Of a DNA stretch of 64,000 nt, positions 43,001 to 53,600 are shown one piece after another; within the stretch, counting starts at the first letter, position 1, and every line of letters begins with the position of its first letter. Location: positions 33,300,685 through 33,364,684 of the forward strand of contig OZ022257.1 of NCBI GenBank assembly GCA_963978905.1. The letters run 5' to 3'. Under the pieces are notes generated by a model that was not told the DNA's origin, did no database searches, and worked only from the letters and a program-made list of their open reading frames with translations. The stretch is from Trichostrongylus colubriformis. Lineage: Eukaryota; Nematoda; Chromadorea; Rhabditida; Trichostrongylidae. A program made the position numbers and the translations under genes.

Positions 43001-46000
43001 AATAGTGGTGCATGTTTACAAAAACGATAAGCATCGATAACTGGCATACGGATCTACCACCAATATGTAGGAAATAGAAGCTCAGCAAATGGACATATGG
43101 CTAACTCCCAATAGTGACCACTTCAGCCGAACAGCTAACTGATTAGTGGATTTTTCCATGTCATTGCTGAACACTGATCATCGATACCATTGTAACAAAA
43201 GGTATCGCCCGCTAAATCATCTGGCCTGTGAAAAATGGTGACCTTCCTCAGCGGTGATATCTTCGATATCGGCTAATATCTATCACCTTTATGTAGAAAG
43301 AGGTGCTTAGCAAAAACTAAACATCGAGCCATTCCCTTCTATTGAGTTGAATAAATGATGAGTATTTCGCACAGTACTGTGCGATAGCCCAACTGGTCTT
43401 TTCTATATTTCTCTATTTAAAGATTACTCTACACCCACATAATTTATTCTTGGAAGGCAGCTCACTGTCGCGCTTAATTCGCGGTTTATAGCTGCACGAA
43501 CCGATTAGTGTAAGAAATTCCGTGAACCGCTACGGGATTGATTACATACTTTTTTGAGGTATTCGCGGCACCGTATAGGCTCTCCTCCTTGCGGGTGAGG
43601 CTACTTACGCCAGAAAATCGCGTGGCTGCCCGCAGCGAGCGGCGCGGCGGGTGCAAGTGCCAGTGGCACGTCGTGGCAACTTTCAAGCGAGGCAGTGTGG
43701 CATGGGTGGAGAAGGCAGGGTGGCATGGGTGCAGGAGGCAGTGTGGCAAGGGTGAAAGCGGAGAGCTGACGCAGCCACGCTCTGCCGGGCTCCCAGGGGA
43801 TCGATTCACACGTAGTACTGCTTCGCGGCGCCGCGAGTGCGACGCCGCGAAGCGATTTTCTGGCGTAAGTAGCCTCACCCCCTCATCGCACTTCGCTTCT
43901 CTATAGTTTCGTAGTCCCAATGGAACGCTATGCTTCCGAGGCTCATTCAAATAAATAATGAAGAAACCTCAAATAATGAAATTTTCCACAGTGAGGGAGG
44001 AATCGTCGCTAGCCAATTCTATGGAGTTAAGAGATTTTTTGTTTAGGACTTTATCCAGTCAAAGTCTTTATCGAAGCCAACTGCATAGCCGTGTTGATAT
44101 TTCTGATTATATTCGTTGTGGTGTATAGACAGAATGTCTTGAAACTTCACGAATTACGAAGTGGTACAGTCAATACTAGAACGAAGAACACACTCAGTAC
44201 GAAGTTCCAGCTGATGGAGAATGTCCGCGTGATGAAGGTAAGATGGTCGTTATGTTTCAAACGCCGGCTAACGAAAATGATCGATCCTCTTGTTACAAAA
44301 AAACACTTTTGCTTGAACCCTCAAAGGGGTCATCCACGGAGAAATGAGTTCCTTTGCTAACCATATATTTATGTTGTATTTGCCTAATAAGGGCCGCATG
44401 CAAGGTTTCACGTAAAAAAAGTAAGAATTCGGCTGAGATTCAGCTCCCCAAATTGTCGACCGGCTGGGGGTGGGAGGCCTCCGAGTAGAGGTCCGATCTG
44501 CTGCGGTTGGGAACGAAGTGTTGGACTGTTTACGTGGCTCTCTACTCCTGGAATGCGTCTAACCGCGGCGGACCAGGGCCTTGCTCGTAGGCCACACCCA
44601 CCAGGTCAAGACTCTGTGGTGCTGCATCTTAGTCGGAGTCAGATTTTTTCGCGGAAAACCTTGTACGCGACCCTCATTAGGCAAATACAACATAGATGCA
44701 TGGATAGCAGAAAAACTGATTTTTCATGGACGTTTCCTTCAAACAGGGTGGTTTGATGCATTGAAGGGGGCATCTGATAAAACGTTGCACTCAGCAATTC
44801 TGAATGTTTAGCTCTAAGGCGTATATTTTGCCCAACCCTTGGTGAGGAAAAGAAAGGTCCTTTCCCCCCTTCCAAGCTCAAGCGCAGGTCCCAGGAAGTG
44901 GCTGACCTGATGAAACGCAGGAGCATCCAAGTCCGTGCCTCCAGAAAGCTCGCTGGAAAGGGGCTTAAGCAAGGAAGATCGGTGATGGCGTCAAGGTCTT
45001 CTACAAAGGCGAGGACACTAAACGGAGCGGAGTGGCAATGGCCGTAGCGGGTTCCTTCAAAGATTGCGTCTGCGCCGTTAACAGGATCAACGGTCGAATA
45101 ATGGCAGTAAAGATGTATACAAAGGAGGGATACTGGACCATTATGTGTGTGTACGAGTTTTATCTGAGCCTGGACGACGCTATCAGGTCAGTTCCGGAAG
45201 GCGATTACCTCAAGGTAGCAGGTGATCTAAACGGTCACGTCGGCAGAGATAGAAGGGTCTTAGAAAGGGTGCACGAAGGCAAAGTGCTGGGTGTAAGAAA
45301 TGCTGAGGGAGAAAGGATACTGAACCTGGCCACGGCTCGCGACTTAGCGGTATGTAGCACGTACTTTGCGAAAAGAGAGAGTCAAAAGGTTGTCTACAGC
45401 AGTGGAGGGAGACAAACAGAAGTTGACCACATACTCTGAAGAAGACCAGCTCTTCAAAACGAACACTTCGATATATATGTATGTGGTGAGATCTCCGATG
45501 AAAGAGTGCTCTGGATTTTAAGAGCCGACTTCTCCAACAGCTGCCACTTGCTTAGTCCCAGCCCGGCCCTTTTTTTGGTCGGCCCGCCCCTCTTGAAAAT
45601 AAAAGGCAAGGAGGGGGTCCCAGTTCTCGGGTTTTTGACCGTTTCATCCTGTTTTTCTTCAATTTCGTACTATTGAGCAAGTCGACATTCATGATGATGA
45701 TCTTCCCAAGCTCACTCGAATCAACCCTATTAGTGCCTGTGAATAATAACGCTGAAACAGACTCCTGTATATAAAAAGACAATGGTAACGTAACAAGTAA
45801 AAATAACGGTACTAATAATATGTGTGATAACCACTCTACTTAGTAAATACTTAAAGGCAGCATTAGGAAAGTCGGACGGAAAGTAAAAGAAGCAGTGAAT
45901 GTGAAAGTCGAGATGCCTAGTAACAGGACAGTGAAGAAACAACGGATGGGATTGGTCAAAAACCCGGGAAACAGGACCCCCTTTCCACTGTTGATTCTCG

Positions 46001-49000
46001 ACGCGGACGACCTTTCCGTCAAGAGGGGAGTAGTCTGATCTAGTTTTCCATTGGCATGTTGCCAAGTGAACACAAGGAAATGTTTGGAAGTACGACAACA
46101 TCTATTTTATAGAGTGAGCTCCAAGCTCAAACTGCGAACGCGCGCACCAAAACCTTTGATCCAGCCGCATCTTCTTGGCCGCTCCCACCTCAGTCAATCG
46201 GGAATACGTCACCGGGAAGCGGGATCGTTTTATCCAAGAGGCGGGACAGTTGCGCGGCTACGACTTTTTGCGGCATTTCTACAGCTCGGAGGGGCGCTTT
46301 TTCACGAGGATTTCGCCACAGTTAGTCTTCTTAGGCCTAGGACTACCATGTGAGTGACTTCCTGTAGGGATTTCTCCGTTACCACATTAACCCTAATGCT
46401 GACTTCAAGCGCAAAATCAAAAAGAGATGTGCGCAATCACACTCAAAGAAAATAACTCGCACTTGCCGAGCTGTTCGTCGCGTGAGGCCACGCAATATCC
46501 TTGCCTAGGGATATATGTACACCCCTATCCAAATACCGCCAGCATTAGAAAGCGGTAGAAGCGCGAAAAGCTGCAGCACCACCGGCTTCCCATTCGATTG
46601 CGAATCAGACGTCTTACTGTCGGCAGCAAGAATGGTCAACGATGCCAGCTGCTGAGCATTGTGCGCACGAAGCTTTCGACGGCATCCATACTTTGCGCTG
46701 CCGGTAGCAGCGCAAAGTATGGATGCCGTCGAGAGCTTCGTGCGCACAATGCTCAGCAGCTGGCATCGTTGACCATTCTTGCTGCCGACAGTAAGACGTC
46801 TGATTCGCAATCGAATGGGAAGCCGGTGGTGCCGCAGCTTTTCGCGCTTCTACCGCTATCTAGCGTTGGCGGTATTCGGAAAGGGTTGTTTGCGCGGCCT
46901 CACGCGACGAACAGCTCGGCAAGTGCGAGTTAATTTCTTTGCGTGTGAATGTGCACTTCTCCCTTTGATTCTACGAAGTTCTTAGTTTCATAGTTTAATT
47001 ACCCAAGTTTGAGGTCGATTGGGTGCTTTCGATTCTATAAACGATTTGTGGCAAATTTCGTGAAGGAACCTGTTTAGGTGGTGCATGATGTTGTAAAATT
47101 TCAACTTCAACTTGATCGATAATATGGTCCATGGGCCGTTTCCAGCCTTCTGAACGAAAACCGTTATTTTCGATCAATATCGATCGGTGGTGCATGATGT
47201 TGTACATAGTATTTCATCTTTTATGAGGGCACTCAATCAGTGGTATGGTCTATGAGCCGTTTCCAGCCTTCTGCACAAGAAGCCGATATTTTCAATAAAT
47301 ATCGATCGATTCAATTAATATCGATAAAGTCGATGTGCGGTTTGTACATCCCCTACCATGCCCCACCCAACCCACACTTGAGCCGTCCTTTCCCGTTATT
47401 TCTGAGCGTATGTCGAGTTTCGGGTGGACACACAGACAAACATACAAACCAAGCTCCTGGTTTATATATAAGGTATACGGTAGCGCTCAAAAGTCTTCGG
47501 CCAAAACTTTTTTGTCATAACTTTTTTTCTACTTGACCAAATTTGGCAAAATTTTAATATGTGGTGCCTGAAACTATTGTCAACATTTCCTTCTACTTGA
47601 GCGCCGCTTGCCACTTTTCATGATTTTTTACAAGAATTTACTACAAGACCACCCAAAAAAAGTAAGAGGCGTGTTCAAGAGAAACGGCTTTCTATACAAA
47701 AACAAAAAGAGCAAGCCTCAGAGAACATTAATATTCTGTAGAAAGACCACGACTTTTGATGATAGCGGCACAGCGGGACGGCATAGCGATGGCATGCCAA
47801 AATGAAAAAATTTCATATAAACACCTAACCTACACCGTTGCGCGCCAAAATAGTATATTGAGTATGCAGTGTCTCCAAGTACAACATACTAAAATTTCTC
47901 TTAAATCGGTGCAGTTGCAAAAAAAAGTTGAAAAATAGTGAAAAAAACCCAAGCGAAAGGCCATTTCGCCGATGACTTTTGAGCGCTACTGTATATAAGG
48001 TATGATACCTTTTAGTCCTTCTTTTTTTCTCTTCCTGCCGCATTACTTGTGCGACTATTTATCTTCCTACACTGCTATCAGAAGATGAATGCACGAGCCA
48101 TCGGCCATGGTTACCGACGGATCCGTTTCGGGATGGGTTCGGAAAACTGACAGGCTCTTATGTTGGTTTTTTTAAATTTTGTCATAAGATTGGTCTTAGC
48201 TTTTGCTCCCATAAGCTCTCAATTTCTTTGGTGAATCCTATCCTTGGTGTCTGGGTAGAAAATCATAGAAATACCGGGGGGTCGTGTGAGGACCCACTTT
48301 TTAGGAGGGAGTCGTATTTTATGCAATTCCTTGATGCCACACTTGACCCTGTCCCTGACCCTGACCCTGACCCTGAATTCAATCTGCCCTTCAAGCATCC
48401 GTGATATGTAGCAGTGACAAGCAGTCAGAGACGCATGTGCCTGTCAATAGAGCCTTTGGAATCTGCTATGCAAAATGGGGCCTTGCTGTGCGAACTGGTT
48501 CACTAATCACGAGTTCGTGCTCTTCCCGGATACGTGATTATTTTTGACTATGAAACTTTTGTTCTGAAACTCACAGTTAAAGTGGAGGGATTACGACGCC
48601 GTCGCGTCGTCGAAAATAGCCTACGGTGAAATTGGGGCTAAATTTGCGGAAACCTCTAAAATAATGCCAAAGGAGTCGAGAAATGTAGAAATTAGAAAAA
48701 CCTCTCCATTCGTCGTAAGCAGAGCTTTCTATTGCTATTTTCAAAATATTTGGGAATCTTGAAGGAAGTTATAGCAAAGGACAAAGACACCACGGGGTTA
48801 ACGTTTTTTGGCGTCGATTGACCATGAATTAGTAGCGGTACTGTACCTTCTACGAACTCACCTTCATTCATTGCAAACGTTTTTTGCCTTTCGGAACATC
48901 TAAATTATCGCTGAGGCTGACTTGGCTTTTTTCAGCATGTGATGATGGCGTTCAGTGTGGCCAGTGTACTGACGTTCATCGGCCTCGCACTGTTTGCATT

Positions 49001-49330
49001 GGCATTACTTGTGTACAGTGACAAGCCTGGAACGTATCAACTATGTTTGGCGCTAATAGATTTGGTGGTGGCACTGTGAGTTTTATTGATGGGCGATCGG
49101 CCTTGATGCTTTCAACTGTGCTATTTTTAAGTGCAACTGCTGTCGGTTTCTTCTCCTTCCTATTGGTTTTCAACGAATGGCGTCAGCTTATCAGAAAATG
49201 TCCAGTGGCGGTTAAGCTGTGCTATAGGCTCTCGATCCGTTTGGACGTTGCACCCAAGCAACTAAGCGTCGACGAACATCGTGGTGCAACTGATCGCTAC
49301 TTTGGTCAATTGCGGCAAGCATGGGCATGA
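40079..49330 (+). CDS. Serpentine receptor class e (SRE) chemoreceptor, six exons
   Basis: Exons 40079-40312, 41486-41567, 41642-41863, 44059-44237, 48936-49075 and 49132-49330 join in frame to 351 residues, the normal SRE length. SRE proteins are seven-transmembrane G-protein-coupled receptors found in nematode sensory neurons. Visible hallmarks are hydrophobic TM segments in exon 1, FHPNLVRIAQ after the second, the signature VERAFALCFVVDYEQKPR in exon 3, then STKFQLMENVRVMK in exon 4 and the C-terminal RYFGQLRQAW in exon 6. All match conserved SRE blocks (ERyfA..f..DYE; LS.kFQ..EN.R; YF.QL...W). Donors are GTGAGT, GCAAGC, GTGAGT, GTAAGA and GTGAGT, and all acceptors end AG. Introns are 1173, 74, 2195, 4698 and 56 bp; the three long ones are packed with transposons. 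No stop or frameshift is seen. The first ATG is taken at 40079 because SRE N-termini are short, although the frame is open upstream. The ligand is unknown. Confidence 0.88.
40455..41132. mobile_element. MITE family F, in SRE intron 1
   Basis: The inverted ends are GATCGTGTACGGAAAAATGA (left) and its complement CATTTTTCCGTACACGATTA (right). The sub-terminal ATATTTATGCTGTATT is mirrored by AATACCACATAAGTTTATG. Related copies are 44330-44735 and the fragment at 27140. A second MITE (40633-40883) is nested inside. Confidence 0.8.
40633..40883. mobile_element. 251-bp MITE with 8-bp target duplication GTCCGCCG, nested
   Basis: The inverted ends are AGGTGTGTACCCCTGCGTCA and the complement of GGGGTGTGTACCCTTATGTC. 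A perfect direct repeat, GTCCGCCG, flanks it (40625-40632 and 40884-40891). It belongs with 26773-26988 by end sequence and duplication length (hAT-, P- or Merlin-like). It inserted into MITE family F. Confidence 0.9.
41568..41641 (+). other. GC-AG intron of the SRE gene (intron 2)
   Basis: The donor is GGCAAGC and the acceptor TTTACAG. Every GT in the region gives either the wrong phase or an intron below 30 bp. The GC donor restores the frame exactly (codon GAT split after its first base) and joins QLD to HYSPLKVLLF. Confidence 0.7.
41937..43330 (+). repeat. Single-arm copy of the GATAAG-rich foldback element, in SRE intron 3
   Basis: A short GT microsatellite (41940-41980) is followed by AAATTCATATCTCGCGTAGCAGC and five degenerate subunits of about 145 bp with GGTTGATAAG and CGATAAGGAGC. 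The distal part GGGTATCGACCGCTAGA and GGTATCGCCCGCTAAAT matches the tips of the arms at 7050-7600 and 9730. Only one arm is present here. Confidence 0.75.
43593..43880. mobile_element. 288-bp MITE with 29-bp perfect terminal repeats
   Basis: GGGTGAGGCTACTTACGCCA continues to AAAATCGC and is exactly inverted at the right end. The interior includes GTGCCAGTGGCACG and GGCATGGGTG repeats shared with 26773-26988. A clear 8-bp duplication is not visible here. A GGCATGGGTGgAG-type minisatellite lies inside (43700-43755). Confidence 0.85.
44330..44735. mobile_element. MITE family F, shorter copy, in SRE intron 4
   Basis: CACGGAGAAATGAGTTCC and ATATTTATGTTGTATTTGCC on the left are mirrored by GGCAAATACAACATAGATGC and AAAACTGATTTTTCATGGACG on the right. 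AAGTAAGAATTCGGCTGAG is shared with 40540. It lacks the nested 8-bp-duplication MITE of the other copy. Confidence 0.75.
44890..45440 (+). pseudogene. RTE-type endonuclease fragment, copy 2, in SRE intron 4
   Basis: A 135-codon frame (45032-45439) encodes RINGRIMAVKMYTKEGYW, then VAGDLNGHVGRD (endonuclease motif with catalytic Asp and Asn) and EVDHIL (conserved Asp-His pair). The APQASCPEQD segment present in copy 1 is deleted, joining VYEFYLSLDD. No RT domain follows, so the element is truncated. It lies within a transcribed intron in the sense direction. Confidence 0.85.
45470..45850 (+). repeat. Dispersed repeat D', copy 2
   Basis: Continues the shared composite with 28441-28870, from GAGATCTCCGATGAAAGAG to TATAAAAAGACAATGGTAACG and TTAGTAAATAC. 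Confidence 0.75.
45852..46408. mobile_element. MITE family D inserted in the duplicated composite
   Basis: The ends are AAGGCAGCATTAGG and CCTAATGCTGACTTC. Comparison with the other copy of the composite (28850-28870, AAATACCTAACTCAAGCG) shows an empty site there, so this is an insertion after duplication. The interior matches 55066-55610 and 38911-39402. Confidence 0.85.
46415..46970. repeat. 556-bp foldback palindrome (family G), in SRE intron 4
   Basis: The arms (46415-46700 and 46708-46970) are near-perfect reverse complements around the 7-base loop CCGGTAG. The inner ~165 bp of each arm differ at only a few positions, and both strands therefore encode the same 39-residue frame start (MRIRRLTVGSKN...). 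Single-arm or terminal relatives are at 28875 and 33600. The SRE primary transcript would form a long double-stranded hairpin here. Confidence 0.92.
47075..47310. repeat. Two-unit tandem repeat, ~120-bp period
   Basis: GGTGGTGCATGATGTTGTA and GCCGTTTCCAGCCTTCTG each occur twice (about 47078 and 47188; 47138 and 47258), with CGATCAATATCGATCG words at the junctions. Confidence 0.8.
47478..47991. mobile_element. Tc1-like MITE (514 bp), in SRE intron 4
   Basis: The ends are CGGTAGCGCTCAAAAGTCTT and the complement of CAGTAGCGCTCAAAAGTCAT, flanked by TA (47476-47477 and 47992-47993). A larger direct repeat, TATAAGGTAT, also flanks both sides. A basic frame inside (HPKKVRGVFKRNG-like, 47655-47720) hints at a remnant of a Tc1-type transposase but is too short to be sure. 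Confidence 0.8.
48346..48375. repeat. Short CCCTGA hexamer repeat
   Basis: Four to five copies of CCCTGA/CCCTGT in tandem. This is not the nematode telomere unit. Confidence 0.8.
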
Positions 49331-50590
49331 GAATGGCGAAGAATATACTACGGCAGCAGCTGATAGGAAAATGGGACACACGCGGAATCTTCATGACATG
49401 CATGGGGAATCAATATCGAAATCGCGCGAGATATCGAAATCGAGATAAATGGTCGGATCGTCTTCTCATGTCGCATACCCAATAGCTATAGTAGTAATGT
49501 CGTCTCAACCCTCCCTGCTCCTAGAACAACCCACTATGTCACTGTACCACTTGATTTGGCAGACGAAGCCTCCGCGTATCTTCTATCATTTTAGTGCATG
49601 TTTTAAATTTTCCCGAAAGTATTTTGAACGTGCTATGGTTGACACCTTGTATCAATAAAATATTGAAAATTATACCTTTGACTCTATTAGTGTCTTTTCT
49701 TGCAGAAAAAGCTTGCAGTTGAGTTCAAATTGCGTGCTGCTTCGTGCACCCAGAAGCAAAAGTATGCTATCATAAAATTTAGCAAAGCGATAATACACAC
49801 TTGCCCGTGACCCTACATTCATACCAACGACTGGGCCGGTATTATTGTCGAGAGGCAACATCCGTCCCCCCTCCTTCTTAAACATTCATGGATTGCTGTG
49901 CACCGAGCAGTTGGTCTAAGCAGGGCACTAACTGAATAACCATTCGGCATGTGTCCCCCTCTTGATCAGTCAGTCGCCCATTCGCCGCCGCGAGTGATCA
50001 TATTTATGTGCAGTAGCATGCACACTGACCAGTGCACGTGAAGTAGTGCTCGTGACAGTGGACGTGCGCCGGCCACTACTACGAACACCATGCTTTAAAT
50101 GGAGGGTCCTGCGTTGCGAAAGCGCAGCGATCGGGATCTTGTCGCCGAGTGTGCATGCAAGCACACTTTCAGTTGGCACTCGACCTATGATGAAAAGGCG
50201 GCTTTTATGTTACCTTGTATTTTATTTTCACTATATTCGTTTTCACGATTCAAATTTGAAACACATGGAGCAACAAAGGGATAGCACTGACGGCGCTCGA
50301 ATCAACTGCACCGACAGCTTGCACAGTATCGCAACATTCGTTATAAAAATCTCGCAGGGCACCAGAGCCATGCAGACAGTCGAAAAAAGTAGCTCTGTCG
50401 AAATATTTGCAAACAAAAAAGATGTGTATGTCTGCTAGTTTTTGGATATGTTGCAGTTCACAAACGTCACTACAGATGCTTTCTGCAATCTGTACATGTC
50501 TATTAATCCGCTGAGCATTATACTGCTATTTGTAGATTCTCGCATAATCATCACACCAATAAGGCTCTGGTAATGAGCACGGATCTGACA
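49331..50590. other. SRE 3' region and unassigned sequence
   Basis: AATAAA at about 49654 may be the SRE polyadenylation signal, implying a 3' UTR of about 320 bases. Overlapping frames at 50046-50438 and 50099-50284 have no motif. Nothing else was recognised. Confidence 0.5.
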
Positions 50591-50593
50591 CAT

Positions 50594-50912
50594 TCACTTC
50601 ACGTACACCATATGTGGTCAGAACAGAGTTTAAAACGGCGGCGTCGAGCGTGTGGTGCGATGGAGTGGGGGTCGATCGGTCGAATTTCCGCGTTGCCGCT
50701 AGCAGCGAGCGGAGCGGCGAGTGCGAGTTGTATGTAGTTTTATCCGTTGAAACAACAAAGCAACAACATGTGAAAACTTTCGAAGCTTCCAACCTGCAAT
50801 CTTCGAGGTCTTTTACGATACCAGCTCACTGCATACTGATCGGAATTCCAGCTGACTGCAGCAAGTCGTGCTGACGGCGCCGCGAGGCGAAGACTCGACA
50901 TAAGTGTACACA
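50594..50912. mobile_element. Probable decayed MITE related to 40633-40883
   Basis: The right end GACATAAGTGTACACACGCG resembles the complement of the GGGTGTGTACCC...TATGTC terminus. The interior AGCAGCGAGCGGAGCGGCGAG and GGCGCCGCGAGGCGAAG is like 43620 and 43830. The left end is degraded and no target duplication was seen. Confidence 0.45.
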
Positions 50913-52429
50913 CGCGATAGCAACCAGTCGGATTGGCCGATGACGCCTGTCGTAATCCTTTTAAGGGCCGCCTGGAGCCCCAATGCTGACTTCGCAGGCT
51001 TTGTAAGGGGGCGACGTTCGGCTCGCCGCGTGGGCGGCGACCTCCATCATCGGCTTCGATCAGCACTACGAGATACCAAACCTCCTTACAGCCCTTTCTC
51101 ATTCAGGCAGCAGTAGGCATTGTTTAGGCCGTGTATCAAAAGGAAAGCGAATTGTTCAGGAATACAAAAGTGGGATCAATCAAAGCATGAGAGTGAGGCC
51201 CTCTTTTCACCAATGATCCCGGGGTCAGACACGATAAAAAGGGGCCACCTTGAAACTTATAGCAGCTGTTGATAAAGCGCCGTTTCCAAAGCTTAGAGGC
51301 GCTCCTTTCACCGTGAATCTGCCACATATAATTTTCTCAGACCTGTACATTTCATCTGGCGACTCTTTTTGGAAACTTTATATCAAGAGTACCCCTATCA
51401 GCGCCACCTGAGAAATTTCATTGCCGTTGCTACCTCTATCACCATCTTCAAGTGTCCCAGTAACTAATAACCATAGCCTCTGCACCTGTCGTCACCATCC
51501 ATGACTCCTTATTTGTACCTGAAAAGACGAGAGGAAGTGATAACAAATGGCTACGAGTACCTGAGCTAACATCTCTGCACCCAAGATCACTTTCTACTGT
51601 TTTCCATTTCATTTCTATGATCCCTTTCCAGGAGACGGAAAAGGTTCTACTATAATCCAATTTTCTCGGCTGTGTCGGAGCCCAACCACTCATTTTTTGG
51701 CACCGCCCGTGGGGGCACTCCCAGCTCTACGGGTGGGCTTCTTCTGTTCCCTTCAGAGCCTCATCGCTGACCTTCTTCGCTGCCGTCCTTTCCACTGTTT
51801 CGGAACTTAACTGAAGCTTTTCGGTCTTCTGAGTGCAGATTATTTTAGTCCTCAGCAGGCGTTGTGCCTCTTACTTTTTGCTAATCGCCCAGGCTTCGAG
51901 CTGCACTCATCTCGAACAACGCATTTTAGTAAACACCTTCCATTCGGGGTAGCCTTCACTTACTGCGGGAGTGCCTTGACGTGACAGTGACCCTACCTTT
52001 GCTATTTGTCCCTCCGTAGCTCACAGATAGCCCACATCCAAAACTCTTACAGCTTGTCCTTCAGATATTTCGTGACAGACAAGCCTATTAGGCCATTAAG
52101 GCTGGGTACCGAACCGGCTGCGAGACACAAGAAGAAGAGAGGAGGTGACTTTCAGCTCACCGCTCTAGAGTAGCCTCCAAAAGTTGCTTCATACCATTAG
52201 AAATGAGTGACTCGTCGTATTTACCAACCTCTGAACCCACTGTTCCTTTGGTGAACATTCCTCTATCTTTGATGATATACCATTCGATCCGACTCCACAG
52301 CCTTTAATTTCAATTCCTGGCACAGAATTGGCAATTTCGAACAGTTTCAATCAGTAGCCCATGACCCCGCAAGATCTTCTGCGACTCCATCTACGAGGAG
52401 TCGGTTCACTAACCGTTACCTATTCTCTG
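50913..52429. other. No gene recognised; possible decayed coding remnant (minus)
   Basis: Minus-strand translation of 51130-51700 gives several stretches of normal composition (KLWKRRFINSCYKFQG; SGWAPTQPRKLDYSRTF) broken by stops and shifts. It may be an old retroelement or gene remnant, which I could not assign. 51700-52430 shows nothing. Confidence 0.35.
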
Positions 52430-53108
52430 CACGAAGTATACATAACATAGGGAAATGAAAGAGATAAAATCATTGAGGCAAGTATCTCCGAAATGTTCCT
52501 TTAAAGATAGGGCCAAGCTGAGACACATTACCTACATCATTATCAAAATACGGAGCCTTCAGTTGGCGCAGTCGGGCTTCTGAGCACCTATGGTATCGAA
52601 GTCCGCTTAAAACAGTGGAGCAATGTTCCGTGGTAGGTCTTTTGTGGGAGGCTTCCTAAGGATTGGCCCTTCGCTTCGTGGGAGTCGCCCTTGCTACTCG
52701 GACACGCTGCTATAATTCGAAGTGTCATATTTCATACCTCAAACCCCCTCCGGGAAGTTTTCAGTGGTAATGGCACATTTTGGTTCTTGGAAACCATGGA
52801 TGTTAGGAGTCTGAGAAAAACGGAATACTCAAGGGCACCACCCAACATGAATACCATCAGATAGTCATACCGAACGGACCTTAGCAAGGTTTTCAACGAG
52901 AATGGAGAAATCTTGCCGTGTTGAGGTGACGCATCATGTTCACTCGGAATAAGCCCTCGATCCTGCTCGTACAGAAGGCTCTCACGGAGCTTAGCGATAG
53001 TATGAGGTGTGCTCTTAAATTTGAAAATGGAAAAACCTCGTAAGAAGTTCGACTAAAGTAAGGTTGAAAGTGGAGGAGAAAAAAATTGCTCTCTTTTGGC
53101 ACACCCCG
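52430..53108 (-). mobile_element. MITE family E, copy 3 (inverted)
   Basis: The right terminus GGCACACCCCG followed by TA is the decayed CGGGGTGTGCC end. The interior AGGCTCTCACGGAGCTTAGC, GGAAGCCTCC-like and AGGGAAATGAAAGAGATAAA sequences align to 20358-21101 in reverse. The left end is degraded, so its position is approximate. Confidence 0.7.
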
Positions 53109-53329
53109 TATATATGGTTTAATTTGGCTGGCGTATACTACTGTAGGGGCGTGTGTTGGACTATCGAGATTATTCTTTTATAAATTTATTCGGCACTCGT
53201 TATCACATTACGCACCGCCTATTGTGTGCGGGTTTTCCTTCATTCAAAAGACAGTGATAGGGATGATGTGGGTAATGGAAACTCCTAAAGTGGGTCAGAC
53301 AAATGAAAGCTGGGGTTCCAAAAAGGCTA

Positions 53330-53600
53330 TATGGGGCGAAATTTCCGATGAGAAGAAGTGCCACCGGGTTTTGTGGGAATCTTTTCCTTCAACAGCTATC
53401 GCTTGTTTCATGACAGACTGCCCTTTTTTCGGGGCAACCCGTCCCTTTTGAGAATAAACGGAGGGAAGAGAGTGTTATCTCTCATGTTTTTGACCGTTTC
53501 ATGTTATTTCTTCACTTCCGTACTATTGAGCACCTCGACCTTCATATTTAATGATATTTCCGTAATCGGCCATTATCCCCCTATCACTGCCTTCACTGCC
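53330..53600 (+). repeat. Dispersed repeat D', diverged copy
   Basis: CCTTTTGAGAATAAACGGAG, TTTTTGACCGTTTCATG and CGTACTATTGAGCACCTCGAC match 28600-28700 and 45590-45690. Confidence 0.7.

Noticed and set aside
46505..46933. Overlapping 101- and 111-codon frames on opposite strands with the same start
   Set aside because: They are identical because of the palindrome, and the frame has no support outside the repeat.
48346..48375. CCCTGA hexamers as a possible interstitial telomere
   Set aside because: The nematode telomere unit is TTAGGC, and these hexamers do not match it.
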